Assembly (NCBI GenBank): GCA_009760855.2
Contig: WPIO01000007.1
Span: 3,117,501-3,181,500, forward strand
Direction: 5' to 3'
From: Cristatella mucedo
Taxonomy: Eukaryota; Bryozoa; Phylactolaemata; Cristatellidae
Length of the DNA stretch: 64,000 nt
Below the pieces are notes generated by a model. That model was not told the origin of the DNA and did not search any database. It worked only from the letters and a program-made list of their open reading frames with translations. The position numbers and the translations under genes were made by a program. Shown one piece after another: positions 12,395 to 24,900 of the stretch (its first letter is position 1; the number at the start of each line of letters is the position of its first letter).

Positions 12395-12935
12395 GAATTT
12401 TGTATGGCGAACTCAAAGCTTGCCCTCACTTTTAGGTCCCTTCATTCTATGGCTCCAGCCTATCTGTCAGATATACTACCCCATCAGGCCAAGCATCGTA
12501 CCACCCGCTTTTCGGAATCCAACAGTCTACAAATACCTCGTACAAACCTTAAATCCTTTGGAGACTGTGCATTTAGTTCATATGCTCCCAAAGCCTGGAA
12601 CTCCCTCCCGACCTGCGTCAGAACATCCCCTGACCTGACCACATTTAAAAGGAACCTAAAAACACACCTATTTAGGACAGCATTTAGTGGGTCCCTGTGA
12701 TTCGTCCTTCATGTGCTTATGCTGACACTGTGCATGCGGCCACTAACCACATTTGCATGCTGACCCTGTGCATGTCACCCCTAACCATGTTATTCATTTC
12801 GTTTGTTTTTCAAGCATGATTTTACTTACCATTCAATTGCATTTCACTTTACAGCAAATGTAAAGCGCCTAGAAAAAGATTAAGTTCTCTGAGGGCGCTT
12901 TATCAAGTGAATTATTATTATTATTATTATTAAAG
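12395..12935 (+). mobile_element. LINE family 1, 3' end fragment
   Basis: An intact C-terminal frame of about 90 codons (LTFRSLHSMAPAYLSDILPH to LKTHLFRTAFSGSL and stop), the 3' UTR with its repeated CACTAACCACATTTGCATGC-type units, and a well-preserved tail at 12858-12935 ending in (ATT)n. Confidence 0.85.
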
Positions 12936-13059
12936 CCTAAGCTGCTTTTGGTGCCCATACGTTAACCAGCAGACTTAATCCCCAGCAACAAAGAGAAAGT
13001 GAAAAGCGTAGTGGAATCAGGATGGTTGTTGAGGAAGTAAGCAAACTTAAAGGTAGCAG

Positions 13060-13350
13060 CTTAGGACGGCTGGCGTGACGGATGCGCCTCAGAAGAGATG
13101 ATGAGCTACGTTAGGAATTGTAAAAGTAAGAGACTCCGCAGACCAAAAGGACCTGCAGACCAAAAGGTTTTGTCGCCACAGGTCTTTAAGTGTAGGAATG
13201 GAACAGCTGATTTATTGCACTATAGGACCTGAGGGCACGAGGAGGCGGAAACTGATACAGCAGTTCAGTTAGGTATGAAGGATTCAAACCATGATGGGCC
13301 TTGTGGTTCAGAGCAAGAACTTTGCTCTGTATCCGTTGATCAAACTGCAA
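13060..13350 (-). mobile_element. LINE family 2, degraded C-terminal fragment
   Basis: Minus strand matches the end of the family-2 ORF (AVALRSC..NKSAVPFLHLKT and GDKTF equivalents), with indels. Confidence 0.55.
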
Positions 13351-13661
13351 AGCTGACGCCATCCATCAGTCGCACCACCAACAATGGCGCGGAGAGACTG
13401 AAGCAAAAGCGAACTTTCGAAGCTGAAGCTGTTCGTCAGTAGCAACAGTAGCCATTTATATATGAACACAAAATATACTTCCCCAGCCCGGAAAAATGTG
13501 AAGACAATTCGCAGAAATGCAGAATGCATAAACAGTTTTACCTGCCACCGGCATACGAAACATAGCCTTATCGCGGCATTCACTACATCAAAAAGTAACA
13601 AATTTAGAAACAGTCACGTGACTCAAACTACGGCTGACTTAACCACCTGCAAAGCCGCAGA

Positions 13662-13770
13662 TAATAATAATAATAAAATATATTTGTATAGCGCCTTCAC
13701 AGAAAGAGAACTTAATTTCTTTCTAGGCATTTTAAATATGCTGTAAAGGAAGCATGATCAAATAAGCAAA
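13662..13770 (-). mobile_element. LINE family 1 tail fragment
   Basis: (ATT)n, then the complement of AGAAAGAAATTAAGTTCTCT and the start of the 3' UTR. Confidence 0.65.
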
Positions 13771-14228
13771 GCAGCTTGACCAGCATTAGGGAATTAGTAC
13801 GTGGCATAAGCAACTTGTGCAGGCTAGGTCTCCAAGCACTTTTTACAGCAAGTACAGGCTCCACAGCCACGAGAACCAGCAATACAATCGTGAACTGTGA
13901 CTTCACAAGCCGTGCATCCGGGCTCTCTAACCCTTGATTAAGGCATGGCTCATCTGCATCTGCAGCAAATGACGTTCTCAACGAACTTTCGCCATACTCT
14001 AACCAGAAGCTCACTCGCTGCGAGTATAATCTCAGGAGCTATTGGGTGTAAGCATTTTTCAGCCTACGATCTTCAATTCGCTAAAAAAAATTATCAAGCA
14101 CCGGTTTTTAATGCACCGAAGTTAAGCAAGGGATTTTTATATATCTTCGAATTTGACACAGTAAGCAGCCAACGGCAGCTTTTATGCCCTCAATTCCTCG
14201 AAGTGTGCATGTCTCGTAACCCGTCCAG

Positions 14229-16190
14229 ATATAATAATATAATAATAATATTGCACTTGATAAAGCGCCCTCAGAGAACTCAATCTCTTTCTAGGCGCTT
14301 TACATTTGCTGCAAAGTGATACGCAATAGAATAGTAAGTAAAATCATGCTTGAAAAACAAACAAAATGAATAACATGGTTAGGGGTTACATGCACTGGGT
14401 CAGCATGCAAATGTGGTTAGTGGCAGCATGAACAATGTCAGCACGCATAAGCACATCGAGGACGAATCACAAGGACCCACTAAATGCTGTCCTAAATAGG
14501 TATGTTTTTAAGTTTCTTTTAAATGTGGTCAGGTCAGGGGATGTTCTGATGCAGGTCGGGAGGGAGTTCCAGGCTGTGGGGCATACGAGCTAAATGCACG
14601 GTCTCCAAAGGATTTAAGGTTTGTACGAGGTATTTCTAGACTTTTGGATTCCGAAAAGCGAGTGGTACGATGCTTGGCCTGATGGGGTAGTATATCTGAA
14701 AGATAGGCTGGAGCCATAGAATGAAGAGACCTAAAAGTGAGCGACAAAATCTTGAAGTCAATCCGTTGCTTGACTGGTAACCAGTGCAGGTCGGCGATAA
14801 GTGGAGTAATGTGGCAACTGCGACGCTCACGACAGACAAGCCTAGCTGCAGAGTTTTGCACCAGCTGCAATCGCCTGATCGCACATGCTGGTAGGCCAGT
14901 AAGCAGTGAGTTGCAGAAGTCGAGACGAGATGTCACGAATGCATGGACCAACTTGGACGTGGTATCCTTATCTAAACAAGCCCTAATTTTAGCAATGTTA
15001 TGAAGCTGAAAATAGGCTGATTTGACTGTGGAGCTGATGTGGTCGTCTAACGAGAGGTCGCTTTGGAATATGACACCTAGATTTCGAGCTGATGCAACTG
15101 GAGATATGCTGGCAGAGCCAATTTTGAAAGTCAGCCTTTCCAATTTCTGAATAACACTAGGTTTGCCCATAACTAGTAAGTTAGTTTTATCATCGTTTAG
15201 TTTTAGAAAATTTGCTGCCATCCATGATCGGATGTCATCAATGCATGCAGCAAGTGAGTTGAGAGAATTTGAGGTGCTCGAAGGCTGGGAGGGATCAAAG
15301 CAAAGGTACAACTGAGTGTCATCCGCATAGAAGTGGAAGCCTAGATTGTGCTTGGCAATCACATCAGCGAGAGGGAGAGTATAAACGGTGAAAAGGACCG
15401 GACCTAGCACAGAGCCCTGAGGTACTCCATATTTTAGAGGTACTTCAGATGATCTTTGTCCATTCACGTCAACACTCTGGAGTCTCCCACTGAGATAGGA
15501 CCTGAACCACTGCAGAGCAGTGCCAGTGATGCCCAGGCGAGATGAGAGGCGCTCTAGAAGTACTTTGTGATCGATGGTATCAAAAGCTGCCGAAAGATCG
15601 AGCAAAACAAGAAGAGACACTCTACCCATGTCTGCATTCCTAAGTAGGTCGTTGTATACCCGAAGCAATGCTGACTCTGTGGAGTGATTAGCTCTAAAGC
15701 CAGACTGGAACTTACTAGCAAGGTGTGAGGTTTCGATATACGAGTTCAGCTGGTCTGCCACGACCCGTTCCAGTGTCTTTGATAGGAATGGTAGAAGGGA
15801 GACTGGGCGGTAGTTGCTTAAGTTCTCTTGGTCTAGTGTAGCTTTCTTGAGAAGTGGCCTGACTACAGCTTTTTTGAAAGGTGCTGGGACCTGACCTGAG
15901 GCTAATGACATATTAATGATGTTGGTTATGCATGGCAGCAACAGATCAATGCAACGTAGCAGCAGGACAGTGGGAATAGGGTCCAGTGGACTTGTTGTCT
16001 TCTTTGATTGAGATACGAGCTTTAGGACTACATCACTAGTGACCTGTTTAAATGCAGACATTGAGGTGCAGCCAGGAACCGAGGAACAGCATTCTAGTGG
16101 GAAGGTTGTCATCGCAGGGATGGATTCCCTGATTTTGTCTATCTTCTGCACAAAGAATCGAGAGAAGCGAATATAGAAATACACGCTTCA
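14229..16190 (-). mobile_element. LINE family 1, best-preserved copy with a 551-codon RT frame
   Basis: 5'-truncated CR1/L2-like non-LTR retrotransposon. The frame runs 16184 to 14529. It begins just upstream of VQKIDKIRESIPAM (linker after the endonuclease), with RT blocks [16 protein letters not shown] (~124-139), [11 protein letters not shown] (196-206), [10 protein letters not shown] (253-262) and catalytic YADD (286-289). The C-terminal block (RRLQLVQNSAARLV and following) comes last. Against other copies it has a one-base deletion near 14577, shifting the last ~30 codons. The 3' UTR and tail end in (ATT)n at 14232-14251. The endonuclease is missing, so it cannot act alone. One frameshift over 1.6 kb suggests recent insertion. 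Confidence 0.92.
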
Positions 16191-16199
16191 GGTGCAATG

Positions 16200-17270
16200 C
16201 TAGCCAATACAATCTAAAGCAATTACACTAGCGAAAGCTGACTGCAAAAGGTCCTCAGCAGCTGTCAAAAATTTCCGACAGCAAATTCTGCAAACGCACT
16301 GTCACTGATCTTGCAGTAGCGTCCATTCATCGTGAACGCAGTGCCCCGAAACGTTGCAAGTCCTTGAAAGCGCCTGACAAATAGTGGTGGGAGTTGTGCC
16401 TCGAAGTACGGCTAGCGAGTGGTGGATGCACAAGGCCCTCGAGACATATCAGATGGTAACAAAGCATGGCAGCAATGCAGAGGGCCCCATACGGTCCCAA
16501 TAAGTCCATGTCCTTAGCAGAGGACAATCTTTTCTATAGCCGCAGGCGGTTACATGCGTCCACTACAACCGCACGTAGCCTACAACTGCCAAAAGCTAAT
16601 TATTACGCATGGCACATCCGATTCCTATAGTTTTATTTAAGGAGCCGCAAATTATCTCCAGGGTCCGTCGCACTTTGGCTGATATAGCATTCGATCATTT
16701 CAGAAGGGTAGGGAGCTGCTACCCAAAGCTAACTTCTGTGTCAACTTTGGTAACCGCAGCGTACGGTCTTCCGTTAAAGTGACTGCTCATTTTACTTTCT
16801 CCTTCCCACGTTCTGCCCTTAGATCTGCAGCTAATTTTTGTAACCGATTAGTCATAAAGCTGACGCTAACCTCGGTGACCACTTTGAATTCTTGCCTCTG
16901 GAATGCCCGCTTGCTCTGGAGTAAACCATCAGTTGTTGGCAGCCTGATACTTGACGACGATACTTTTAACACTTTCCCTGTTCCTGAGACGTGGCTGAAG
17001 TAAACGTATAGCTTAGCTATCACTGACACTACCCTACGCTTCTCATTTTCCCTTACTCCGAGATCGTAAAAGTCCGTTGGTGGAGGAGCACACCTTCACA
17101 TTTTCAAGCTTTCTCTGAGCTTACTGACTGCAAAGTTGCCGATGGTAGTAGTAATTTGTCACACACCAGATAGCATTCCTAGCTTAACCTCTGATTCTGA
17201 TTTTTCTGACTTTCTCTCAGCTCTTTAAGCTAGGGGGCCGCCCTCTTTTCGTTATGGATAATTTCAGCAT
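16200..17270. other. No recognisable gene
   Basis: Short frames only; no domains, RNA genes or repeat families recognised. Confidence 0.4.
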
Positions 17271-17274
17271 CCAT

Positions 17275-17430
17275 AATAATAATACGTTTGTATAGAGCCC
17301 TCAGAGAACTTAATCTCTTTTTATGTGCTTCATAAACACTGTAGAGAAAGCATGACCATGTGATCAGTAGTAACGTACGTCTAGTGCTAACCGGCACAGT
17401 ATCGTCATCAATAATATGGTTAGTGTCAGC
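17275..17430 (-). mobile_element. LINE family 1 tail and 3' UTR fragment
   Basis: Tail hairpin (complement at 17296-17330) and the start of the 3' UTR on the minus strand. Confidence 0.6.
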
Positions 17431-17454
17431 ACGAAAGGGACAGATCGCAAGATC

Positions 17455-17600
17455 GCCGAGCTGGTTTGGTACAGCTGTTAAAGTGCTCGCCCCGAACGAG
17501 GTCTGGCTGAGGACGTGGGCTCGAGCCCCGAGGCATATGTGAAGCGCCTGAATAGAGATTAAGTTCTCTTGGGGCGCTATACAAATGAATTATACATACG
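17455..17600 (+). mobile_element. SINE family A copy
   Basis: tRNA-like head with GTTAAAGTGCTCGCCCC and the box-B-like GTGGGCTCGAGCCCC, then AAGCGCCTGAATAGAGATTA and GTTCTCTTGGGGCGCTATAC. The 3' part has the same two-stem fold as LINE family 1. Confidence 0.8.
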
Positions 17601-18041
17601 ATCCAGCAAATGGTTTGAGGAACAGGTGATGGGTCATTCAAGCCGGTGTGTTCCAATATGCTTACGCTATCTCAGTCTTTCTGCCTCTTTGCTCACATTC
17701 AAACACATTTAAAAGGCCTGCTCAAGAGCAAGGGCCTACGGCACTGAGCTTAAGTCAGCTGGTACTTGTCGTCTCATTGGTCTTGATGGCCAACCTGCAC
17801 AAGGTGGGTCGGGCAGCCACCCTGGGCGGGACAGCTTAGCCCGACTTCTCTACTTCCAATCGGGTCTTTTTACTCTCCCCTCCACTGGTCCATTCCCACC
17901 CCGACGTAATGTTATACACGACCGAGGCTGTCTCTAGAAGGGGCATACCTGCACTTAATAATAAGCATGGCCCTAAACATTGAAACGATAAATGGCCGTC
18001 ACAAAACTTGCAAGATAATGGCTGTACATAATTCACTTGTA

Positions 18042-18172
18042 ACTGATTTGTATAGCGGCCTTTGAGAACTTAAATCCCTAATCAGGCACTTCACAAATGC
18101 CACAGGCCTCGAGCCCATGATTTTGGCCGTTGAAGGCGAGCATTTACCCCAACCTGGATAGCTTTTGAAGCT
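18042..18172 (-). mobile_element. SINE family A copy
   Basis: Minus strand: box-B-like ATGGGCTCGAGGCC, then the tail with GGGATTTAAGTTCTC. The head is weak. Confidence 0.55.
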
Positions 18173-19280
18173 GGGTAGCTTTGGCCGTGCAGCTACATAT
18201 CTCCGAAAGAACGACCAAGACGTCACTGCCAATGTTTTCAGATTGAAATCTCACTTGTCAAGTGGCTCCTTGCTCCTGAGCAATGCAAGTTTAGTGTAGT
18301 GACTCTAGTACGTGCAGAAGCAGCTACTCATGCACATACATAGCGACGTTTCAATCACATTAATATGTCGCGGCTGGAGTGGCGATGTAGCAAATAGGCA
18401 CTGCTAGGAACGATTGCACTGCTACGTGCGATTGCACTAGGCATGCTCGGCTGCCGCAGATCCAGGACTAGCCATGTGCCCTCAGTGAAATTATCTTACA
18501 GGAAGACCAACAAGCTTTTGCAAATCGGAAGTGGGTTCATGGCAGCTTCTCATGAGCAAATGCTGAAGCACGATACTTCGCCTGAAGAACAGCCCTGGCA
18601 GTTGTTCTTCTTGACGACATATAATCAGTCCACGGTTGTCTCGAACGTGACCATTCTTACTACATTATAAACGAGGAACTATTTGGCAAGGATGACTGCT
18701 GGTAGATCTTCAATCGAATCTCGTTCAAGATTCCAGCAACTCAAACGGTCATCACCGGTACAGAACGATCAACCACTGGCACAACTTAAAAGGACTAGCC
18801 TTTTAGTGAAGCAGCACCATTTCTCAATATTCATCACGAGTTTGATTGGAGTATCACTGACTTACTTTCTCAGCCGTATCTCAAACTCATGGTTGTCTCC
18901 AGTGTATAGGTCTTACGAGCTGACAGCAGGATTGCTTGCACCTGCCACCGTACAGAGAGAAAATAGCAACTACACTGCCCAGCAATTCAGTGAGCAAATC
19001 CACAAATGCACACAAGCTTGCAGTTTGCTGTATTTAGTAGGCACTAGGAATAAAGCTAGCACATGAGAAAATAATAGAGTTTTTAGGTCTCTTCAAGAGC
19101 TACATATGCTTCGTGCATGAGCCTCTAAATTATGTGGCACGGTCAAAAGAAGTGACCACACCCTCATCAGTCAAAACATTCTTGCCGAGCAATGACGCTA
19201 GCATAGGCTCTCCAGCTTGATAATTTCCCTACTACATGTGAACAAACGCCGAACGGCCAGCTGTTGGTTTTGCACCACTT

Positions 19281-19558
19281 TCATGGTTTCTTGGCAATGT
19301 CTGTCCATGTAAAATTGCATATCACTGCCAAATGATCCGACGGGAAATAAGCATTAGGGATCCCTTCATAGCGTGCGACGTCTTCATGCGACGGCAGTGG
19401 TACACTCCCATCGATCGACAAACCGGCGGCGTCGGTGAATATGTAGTCGAGGCAGCCGTTGAAGCTAGGCGTGTAGTTGGTGTAGGCCGGTGTGCCACTG
19501 GCACTGACCAGGCCTAGGGTGTGGGACAACTGAGCTCCGTTAACTGGACTGTCAGCAT
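19281..19558 (-). CDS. PDE12: PDE12 exon 7 (C-terminus and stop)
   Basis: Acceptor cttgtag. Reads [20 protein letters not shown], then PLPSHEDV and [13 protein letters not shown], ending in TGA. This matches the family C-terminus including the last catalytic His. I found no clear polyadenylation signal just downstream. Confidence 0.93.
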
Positions 19559-21904
19559 CTACAAGAAAGCGCCAGCAGGCAGCAAGCAAAGTTAGTCCAT
19601 GAACCTGGAAACCTATTTGACACTTATGCATCATTTGGCTTAGGCATTGGTAACAATGCTTTTAAGATTGACAAGCAACATGCATGTGCTTTGCGTGGGC
19701 CGTCCTTGTCTGGCTGGACAGCAACACCTCGGCTATAACCTGGGAAGATTAAGCTGCAGACTAGAGCAATCGGTTTAGAGGCTGGTGGGCAAGCTGATGT
19801 ACCAATCATTTCAAAGCAAGCAAGCCAGCAGAAAGGCAATCACGTAAAGGTAAACAATATAGTTTGCGAGAAAGGCGGTCAACAGTATTCAACAAGGCCG
19901 CAACTCATTCTTTGATACCAAAGATGTGGACATTTTCCAAATCATTTTTCGGATTAAGGATATAAATTGTGAATATAATAGATAACATCTGAAGGTAGGT
20001 GCATCAGTTCTAGAAATTTGGGGATACCAACGGATAAATAGATCGATCGATGAGTACAGTAGAACCTCTCTATGTGCATCCTCCAAATATGCATATTCTC
20101 TCTGCATTCACGAAAGTTTCCAAAACAGCCTTTTTTCTTGCAGTGCGACCGTAATCTATTTTAAGGCAGTGTGTGTACACTTGCTTGGCCAGGACAAAGG
20201 GTGAGAGAAAGCCACGCGCTCAACTATTGGGCGTCGGCGTTCATGGTCCACTAGAATTTACGTTTTTCAAAAGGATTGAGGTACCAATTTCAGGATGAAG
20301 ACCTAAAGCACTCAACGATTTACTGTTCGAATGCATGCAGTGAACAGCAGCAGCACAGGAAGTTCGCGGGACAGCAGTCACCATTCACCTAGGTGGATGA
20401 CTGAATACAAAGCGTGTCTATGTCAAAACCGCTGGTAGGCGATAACGGAAATTACGTATTTAGGCTTAGTGCCACAGACGAGAACATAGGTGAAATAAAA
20501 TGAGCTACCCAAACACTGCAAGCAGTTTACACGAGCTGTATACTCTACCAAAAACTACAACAACGGTGTATTGCAAGCTCAAGGCTGGTATTTACACACC
20601 AAATACTTCAATTATATATGCAGCAGCAGGTATCCTTTAGATGCTTTTGTATTTTAGTTAATACACAGCTTAGAGGCCACTTAGGAAAATTGGTTCGCAG
20701 TGGGCTAAGCCATTAGGTATGTGCATCGCTGGCGCTGCCTACGCTTAGGCACGAAGGTCACTTTGAGAACAGTGGCCTCTGATGGGTTGCTGCTGCTATC
20801 AACGATGCTAATTGCATCGCTAAGCACTCCTAACCTTTGTGTTACATTTCACGCCGATCTTTCATCACTTGGAAGACTGTCATCGCCGTCCTGAACGGCA
20901 TCAGAAATGCCGTTACAGGATAAATCTACGATTGCAACTTTTTTTTGGTACCGCACGAATTGCAGATTCGTAAGGTCCTAAGATTCAGCTGATGACAGCC
21001 TGATTTCACAGTTCTGGCAGCTTAAAGGGGTCCCAGGCCCACTAATATCTATAAGGTTAGCTGATTAAGCAGCCTCATTTATATAGCAGCAGAAGAGCCT
21101 TAACGGCTATCACCAATCGCTTGCTTAACAGGTCGCACCAATCAATTGCAATGAAGGATCAAAGGGGCAATGAAGGATCACACACGGCAGGTCTCAAACC
21201 CACGACTAGGGTCGCAATGAGCGAGCACACTAGCCCTGAACTACGACCCAAGGGTAATCGCATTGCTGCTGCTTCTCATTTGCCTGTTGCCTTATGTGCG
21301 TGCAGGCAGCCGTGGAGAAATAAAATTCGTCTATCGGACGATATTGACAGGCGGCTGAGGTAGAGCGTTCGGCTTAGATGAGTAGCCATCGACCTTTTCA
21401 GAACTCGGTGAAATGCTGCAGAAGTCACAATGCAGAAGCTTGTGCACTCGATGCCTGAGCAGATACACAAGGCTATTAGGAATCAGGGTGCTCTGACGTC
21501 ACACTAACCGCATAAATATCAAGAGCATATGTATTTGGTTGTGGGCTGTCATAAATATTTTCACAAGTTGCACATTGCACCAGGCATCGTATAAAATCCT
21601 CTTATTACCCACACTAAATAGTAACCACAGTAGCTTCGGCCATAGATAGGTCAATAGATAGATAGCTAGACTGATAATACTAACCCATACGAGTAAGAAC
21701 AAGGTTGCTAATAATAAAAAAGCATTTGTACAGCACCCTACAAGAACCACGCCCCTCTCTAGGCACTTACATGTATGCCGACCGAAAGCTGCTTAGGCCC
21801 TGTGTGTGCTATATACAACTCTCCTGCGTTCCATTCCCACTTAGTTGTTGTGGCTTTGTAGACTTACAGATGGAGATACATTAAATTCACATATGAAGGA
21901 AAGG

Positions 21905-21948
<44 letters not shown>

Positions 21949-24900
21949 TTGGTCAATTTGATGCTTGATAGGGAGCTGTTGAAAATCAGACAGCAGTAGT
22001 GTGACGTGACAGCTATACGTTTGGTTTGACACCAGAGAGATAAGCTGTTGAGATGTGTACGAGTTGCAGACGATTAGGGACACAAACAGGGAGCCATGAA
22101 TAAAACGAATTGCAATAATCCAGACACTATGGCACAAACTCGTGAACTAGTCTCTGTTGCACTCTTGACTAAGAGCGATTTCTTCAATGTTCCGTAAGTA
22201 CATGGACTTGACAGTAGAGGAAATTCACTCACCCAATGATAAGTCGTTTGGAATAGCGGGCCGCCGCCACCCAGATAACGGGCACAACATCAAAGGAGCT
22301 ACGCTAGACGAATCGACCTTGAGGGGTGAGGTCTCGAAACAAGGGCAACATTTGGCTAGCCCATAGCTACTAGGTTGGTCTTATAGTCGCTAGGCTTCAG
22401 GAAGCAAGTGCCACCTTCCCGTTGCGAATGTCGTCGAAGCAGACTGCAAAGGCAATTAGGGGAGTCGACAATTGTGCAATCAGCGGTGCGATCGTCCTTC
22501 AGGGTGTGGGAGAGGCCACCTTCTGCACTAGCTGGTGACTGGTCGACGGGCAGATGAGTCGAGGCTTCAAGCAGGACCGAGTCCAACTTCTTCTAGTCGG
22601 CCGACGTGCTGCCCCCTCCCACGATGTACTATCCAAAATCGAGCAAAATCGAGATGGGCAAAGCCGGTCGTACTTGCTTACCCAGTGTGCAGTGACCCCA
22701 CTGGCTACTGCTGGTTCGGCAGCAAGCACTCAGCCCTACGTATAGTCCACAGCTGGCGGACTGCTTCCACGGCCAGCTGGAGCCAGCAGCTGCGCACTGC
22801 AGCCCCCATCTCTGCAGCACCTCAGACTCAAATCGATCAATCGCTGATTGCCCAAGGAGTCTCACTGCTGTCGCTGCTGCTGCCCGCTGCCGCTGGCAGT
22901 TTGCCATCTTTCTACCGGGCCGGCTGCCTTTGCAGGCCCAGCAGCTTATGGGCCGCCAGCCGGCTAGACGATCTCGACACTTGTAAGCAATTCGCTGCGC
23001 GCACAGCAAAGCCCACACGCCCGGCAGCTTCGCTGGCCAGGCCATCGAGAGGCAGCAGCAACCGCATAGCTCCGTGTGGTCGCCAGCTAGCGCCAAGCGG
23101 TCCGAGCAAAGGAGCGGTAGAGCCGTCGCAATTTGGCTTTGGTCGATACGGCGTTCAAGCAAGGCTGGCCGGCGGTGCTCGCGCGGCATCGGCCGCATCG
23201 GGCGTCGTGAGGAGTCAAAAAAAAGGCAGCCAGCCAGCCAGCTCGAATTAGTAGCAGGCAGCTTCAACACGGACGAAGGACGTCCGTGACGAGTTCTATA
23301 CCGAAGCTTGCTTTGTAGGATCCTAATTGCTGCGACAGACGGGAGCCGACAAGTGAGTCGAACTTGCTAAACAATACATAAATGTGAAGACAGCAGTCTT
23401 TGGCCAAAACCCGACTCAACCTGCTTCGGTGGGGGAGGGTGCATCTGGAATTTGTTTAAGGTAGCTTGCAGCCGAGCTGCGCAGCCATCGGAGTGATGAG
23501 CAAAAAAGAAAACCGTGAGCACAGCACGGCTTCAAGCTAGCGACTTCCCGTGCCGCTGGCTTCAGAGGACGGCTCATTGCTGCCCGTGAGACAGAGTGAG
23601 TGGCCTGCTGCAGCTGGTACGGCGAGTGGACATATTGTCAGGAGCTTCCGAGGCGTCCTGGCAACACTGTGGCAATATTGTGGCACCATACAGACACGTG
23701 TCAGAAACTCGAAAAAATTAATTAATTAACGTACAGGCCATTTTACCTCCTCCCTCACTTTTGTGTGCGACAGTAATTTTGCAATGCCAAACCGAAGAGC
23801 CCCAGGCAAGACCTCGGGCAACTGCTCGCCAAGCCGAACAGTCCTTCAAGCAAGTAAATGCTTTCAAAACAAGCAAGCCAACTTACACGATCGCCAGACG
23901 TCGTCGTCTGCCGAAACGGTTCCCGCAGTTATGTAGCGATATAGAGCTGTTGCTGGTGTGCTGTTGAAGTCGCCACACAACATTATTGCGAGTGATGCAT
24001 CCTGTAAACAGTTTTACAATCACATAAGTAAAATCAATAGCAGGGAAAGCGGTGCTCATCACTACAATGGGCCGGTCATTCCTACAGTGAACCAACTGCC
24101 TATTGTTGAAAGTGTTTTTGCAAGCATAACTGCATACCAAAAACAGAGCTGCTTCCTAACTGAAAAGAGTGCTGTACTTGGAGACCGACGGTTTCCTGTC
24201 TTATCCACAGGAATGGAATTTCTAACATAGAAACCATCTGTTGCACCTGATGTAAGAATAGGTGCTACATCAAGGAGAGTCACCCGACGGTAGCTCCCAT
24301 TGTGGCAATGGGAATAAATGCCGGACATAGGACCACAAGATCGGCAGGATGCGTCCTAGCCAGTGAATGACTGGCCATGACTCCATCAATACCTTAACCG
24401 CCTAGTTCTACACAGTAGAACACGCTTTAGCTCCACCAACTCTTTGGTGCTGAGGTCAGCATCTGCTGCGTATGCATCTTCTAAGCACCCCTTTAGCAGC
24501 AACTGTTCACTGATCGATTCCGAACCTCTCGCCTGGTCTAGGTTTTGTATTTTGCTTTCGCCTTCTGCGCACAGTTTCCAGGTCACCTCTGCCACGAAAT
24601 GATGGCAGCCTATTTCTCTGCTGAAGGGTTTAGGAAAACTGAAGCAACCACTGGCTACCCAACTTAAAATCGCCTGCCCACACATGATATGTCAGCCCAG
24701 TACAGGCCGCCCACGCTAGGCCCCGCACACCCATATTGGTCGTGGCAAACAATGAACAGTCTTCTGCCACTGCGTGTCTCTTCTCTGCACGCCCCCGGCC
24801 AGATTGCTTATTCTTTCCTTTACGATGGCGAATAAATGGTCAAGTACATGACCATGCTTCCTACTTAACGATGAGCCCACACTTGAAAAAAACTTCCGGA

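Larger units (their letters stand above)
21705..22245 (-). mobile_element. LINE family 1, degraded, interrupted by family 2
   Basis: Minus-strand tail at 21712-21775 and RT C-terminal remnants at 21955-22240 ([19 protein letters not shown]) are split by a plus-strand family-2 end and a GA-rich tract. Confidence 0.55.

Noticed and set aside
18683-19066. 127-codon plus-strand frame downstream of the PDE12 stop
   Set aside because: No domain or initiation context recognised; it lies in the probable PDE12 3' UTR on the opposite strand.
22535-23270. 238- and 213-codon frames on opposite strands in PDE12 intron 6
   Set aside because: Low-complexity composition, no recognisable domain, overlapping each other, and inside an intron. 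RNA evidence would be needed.
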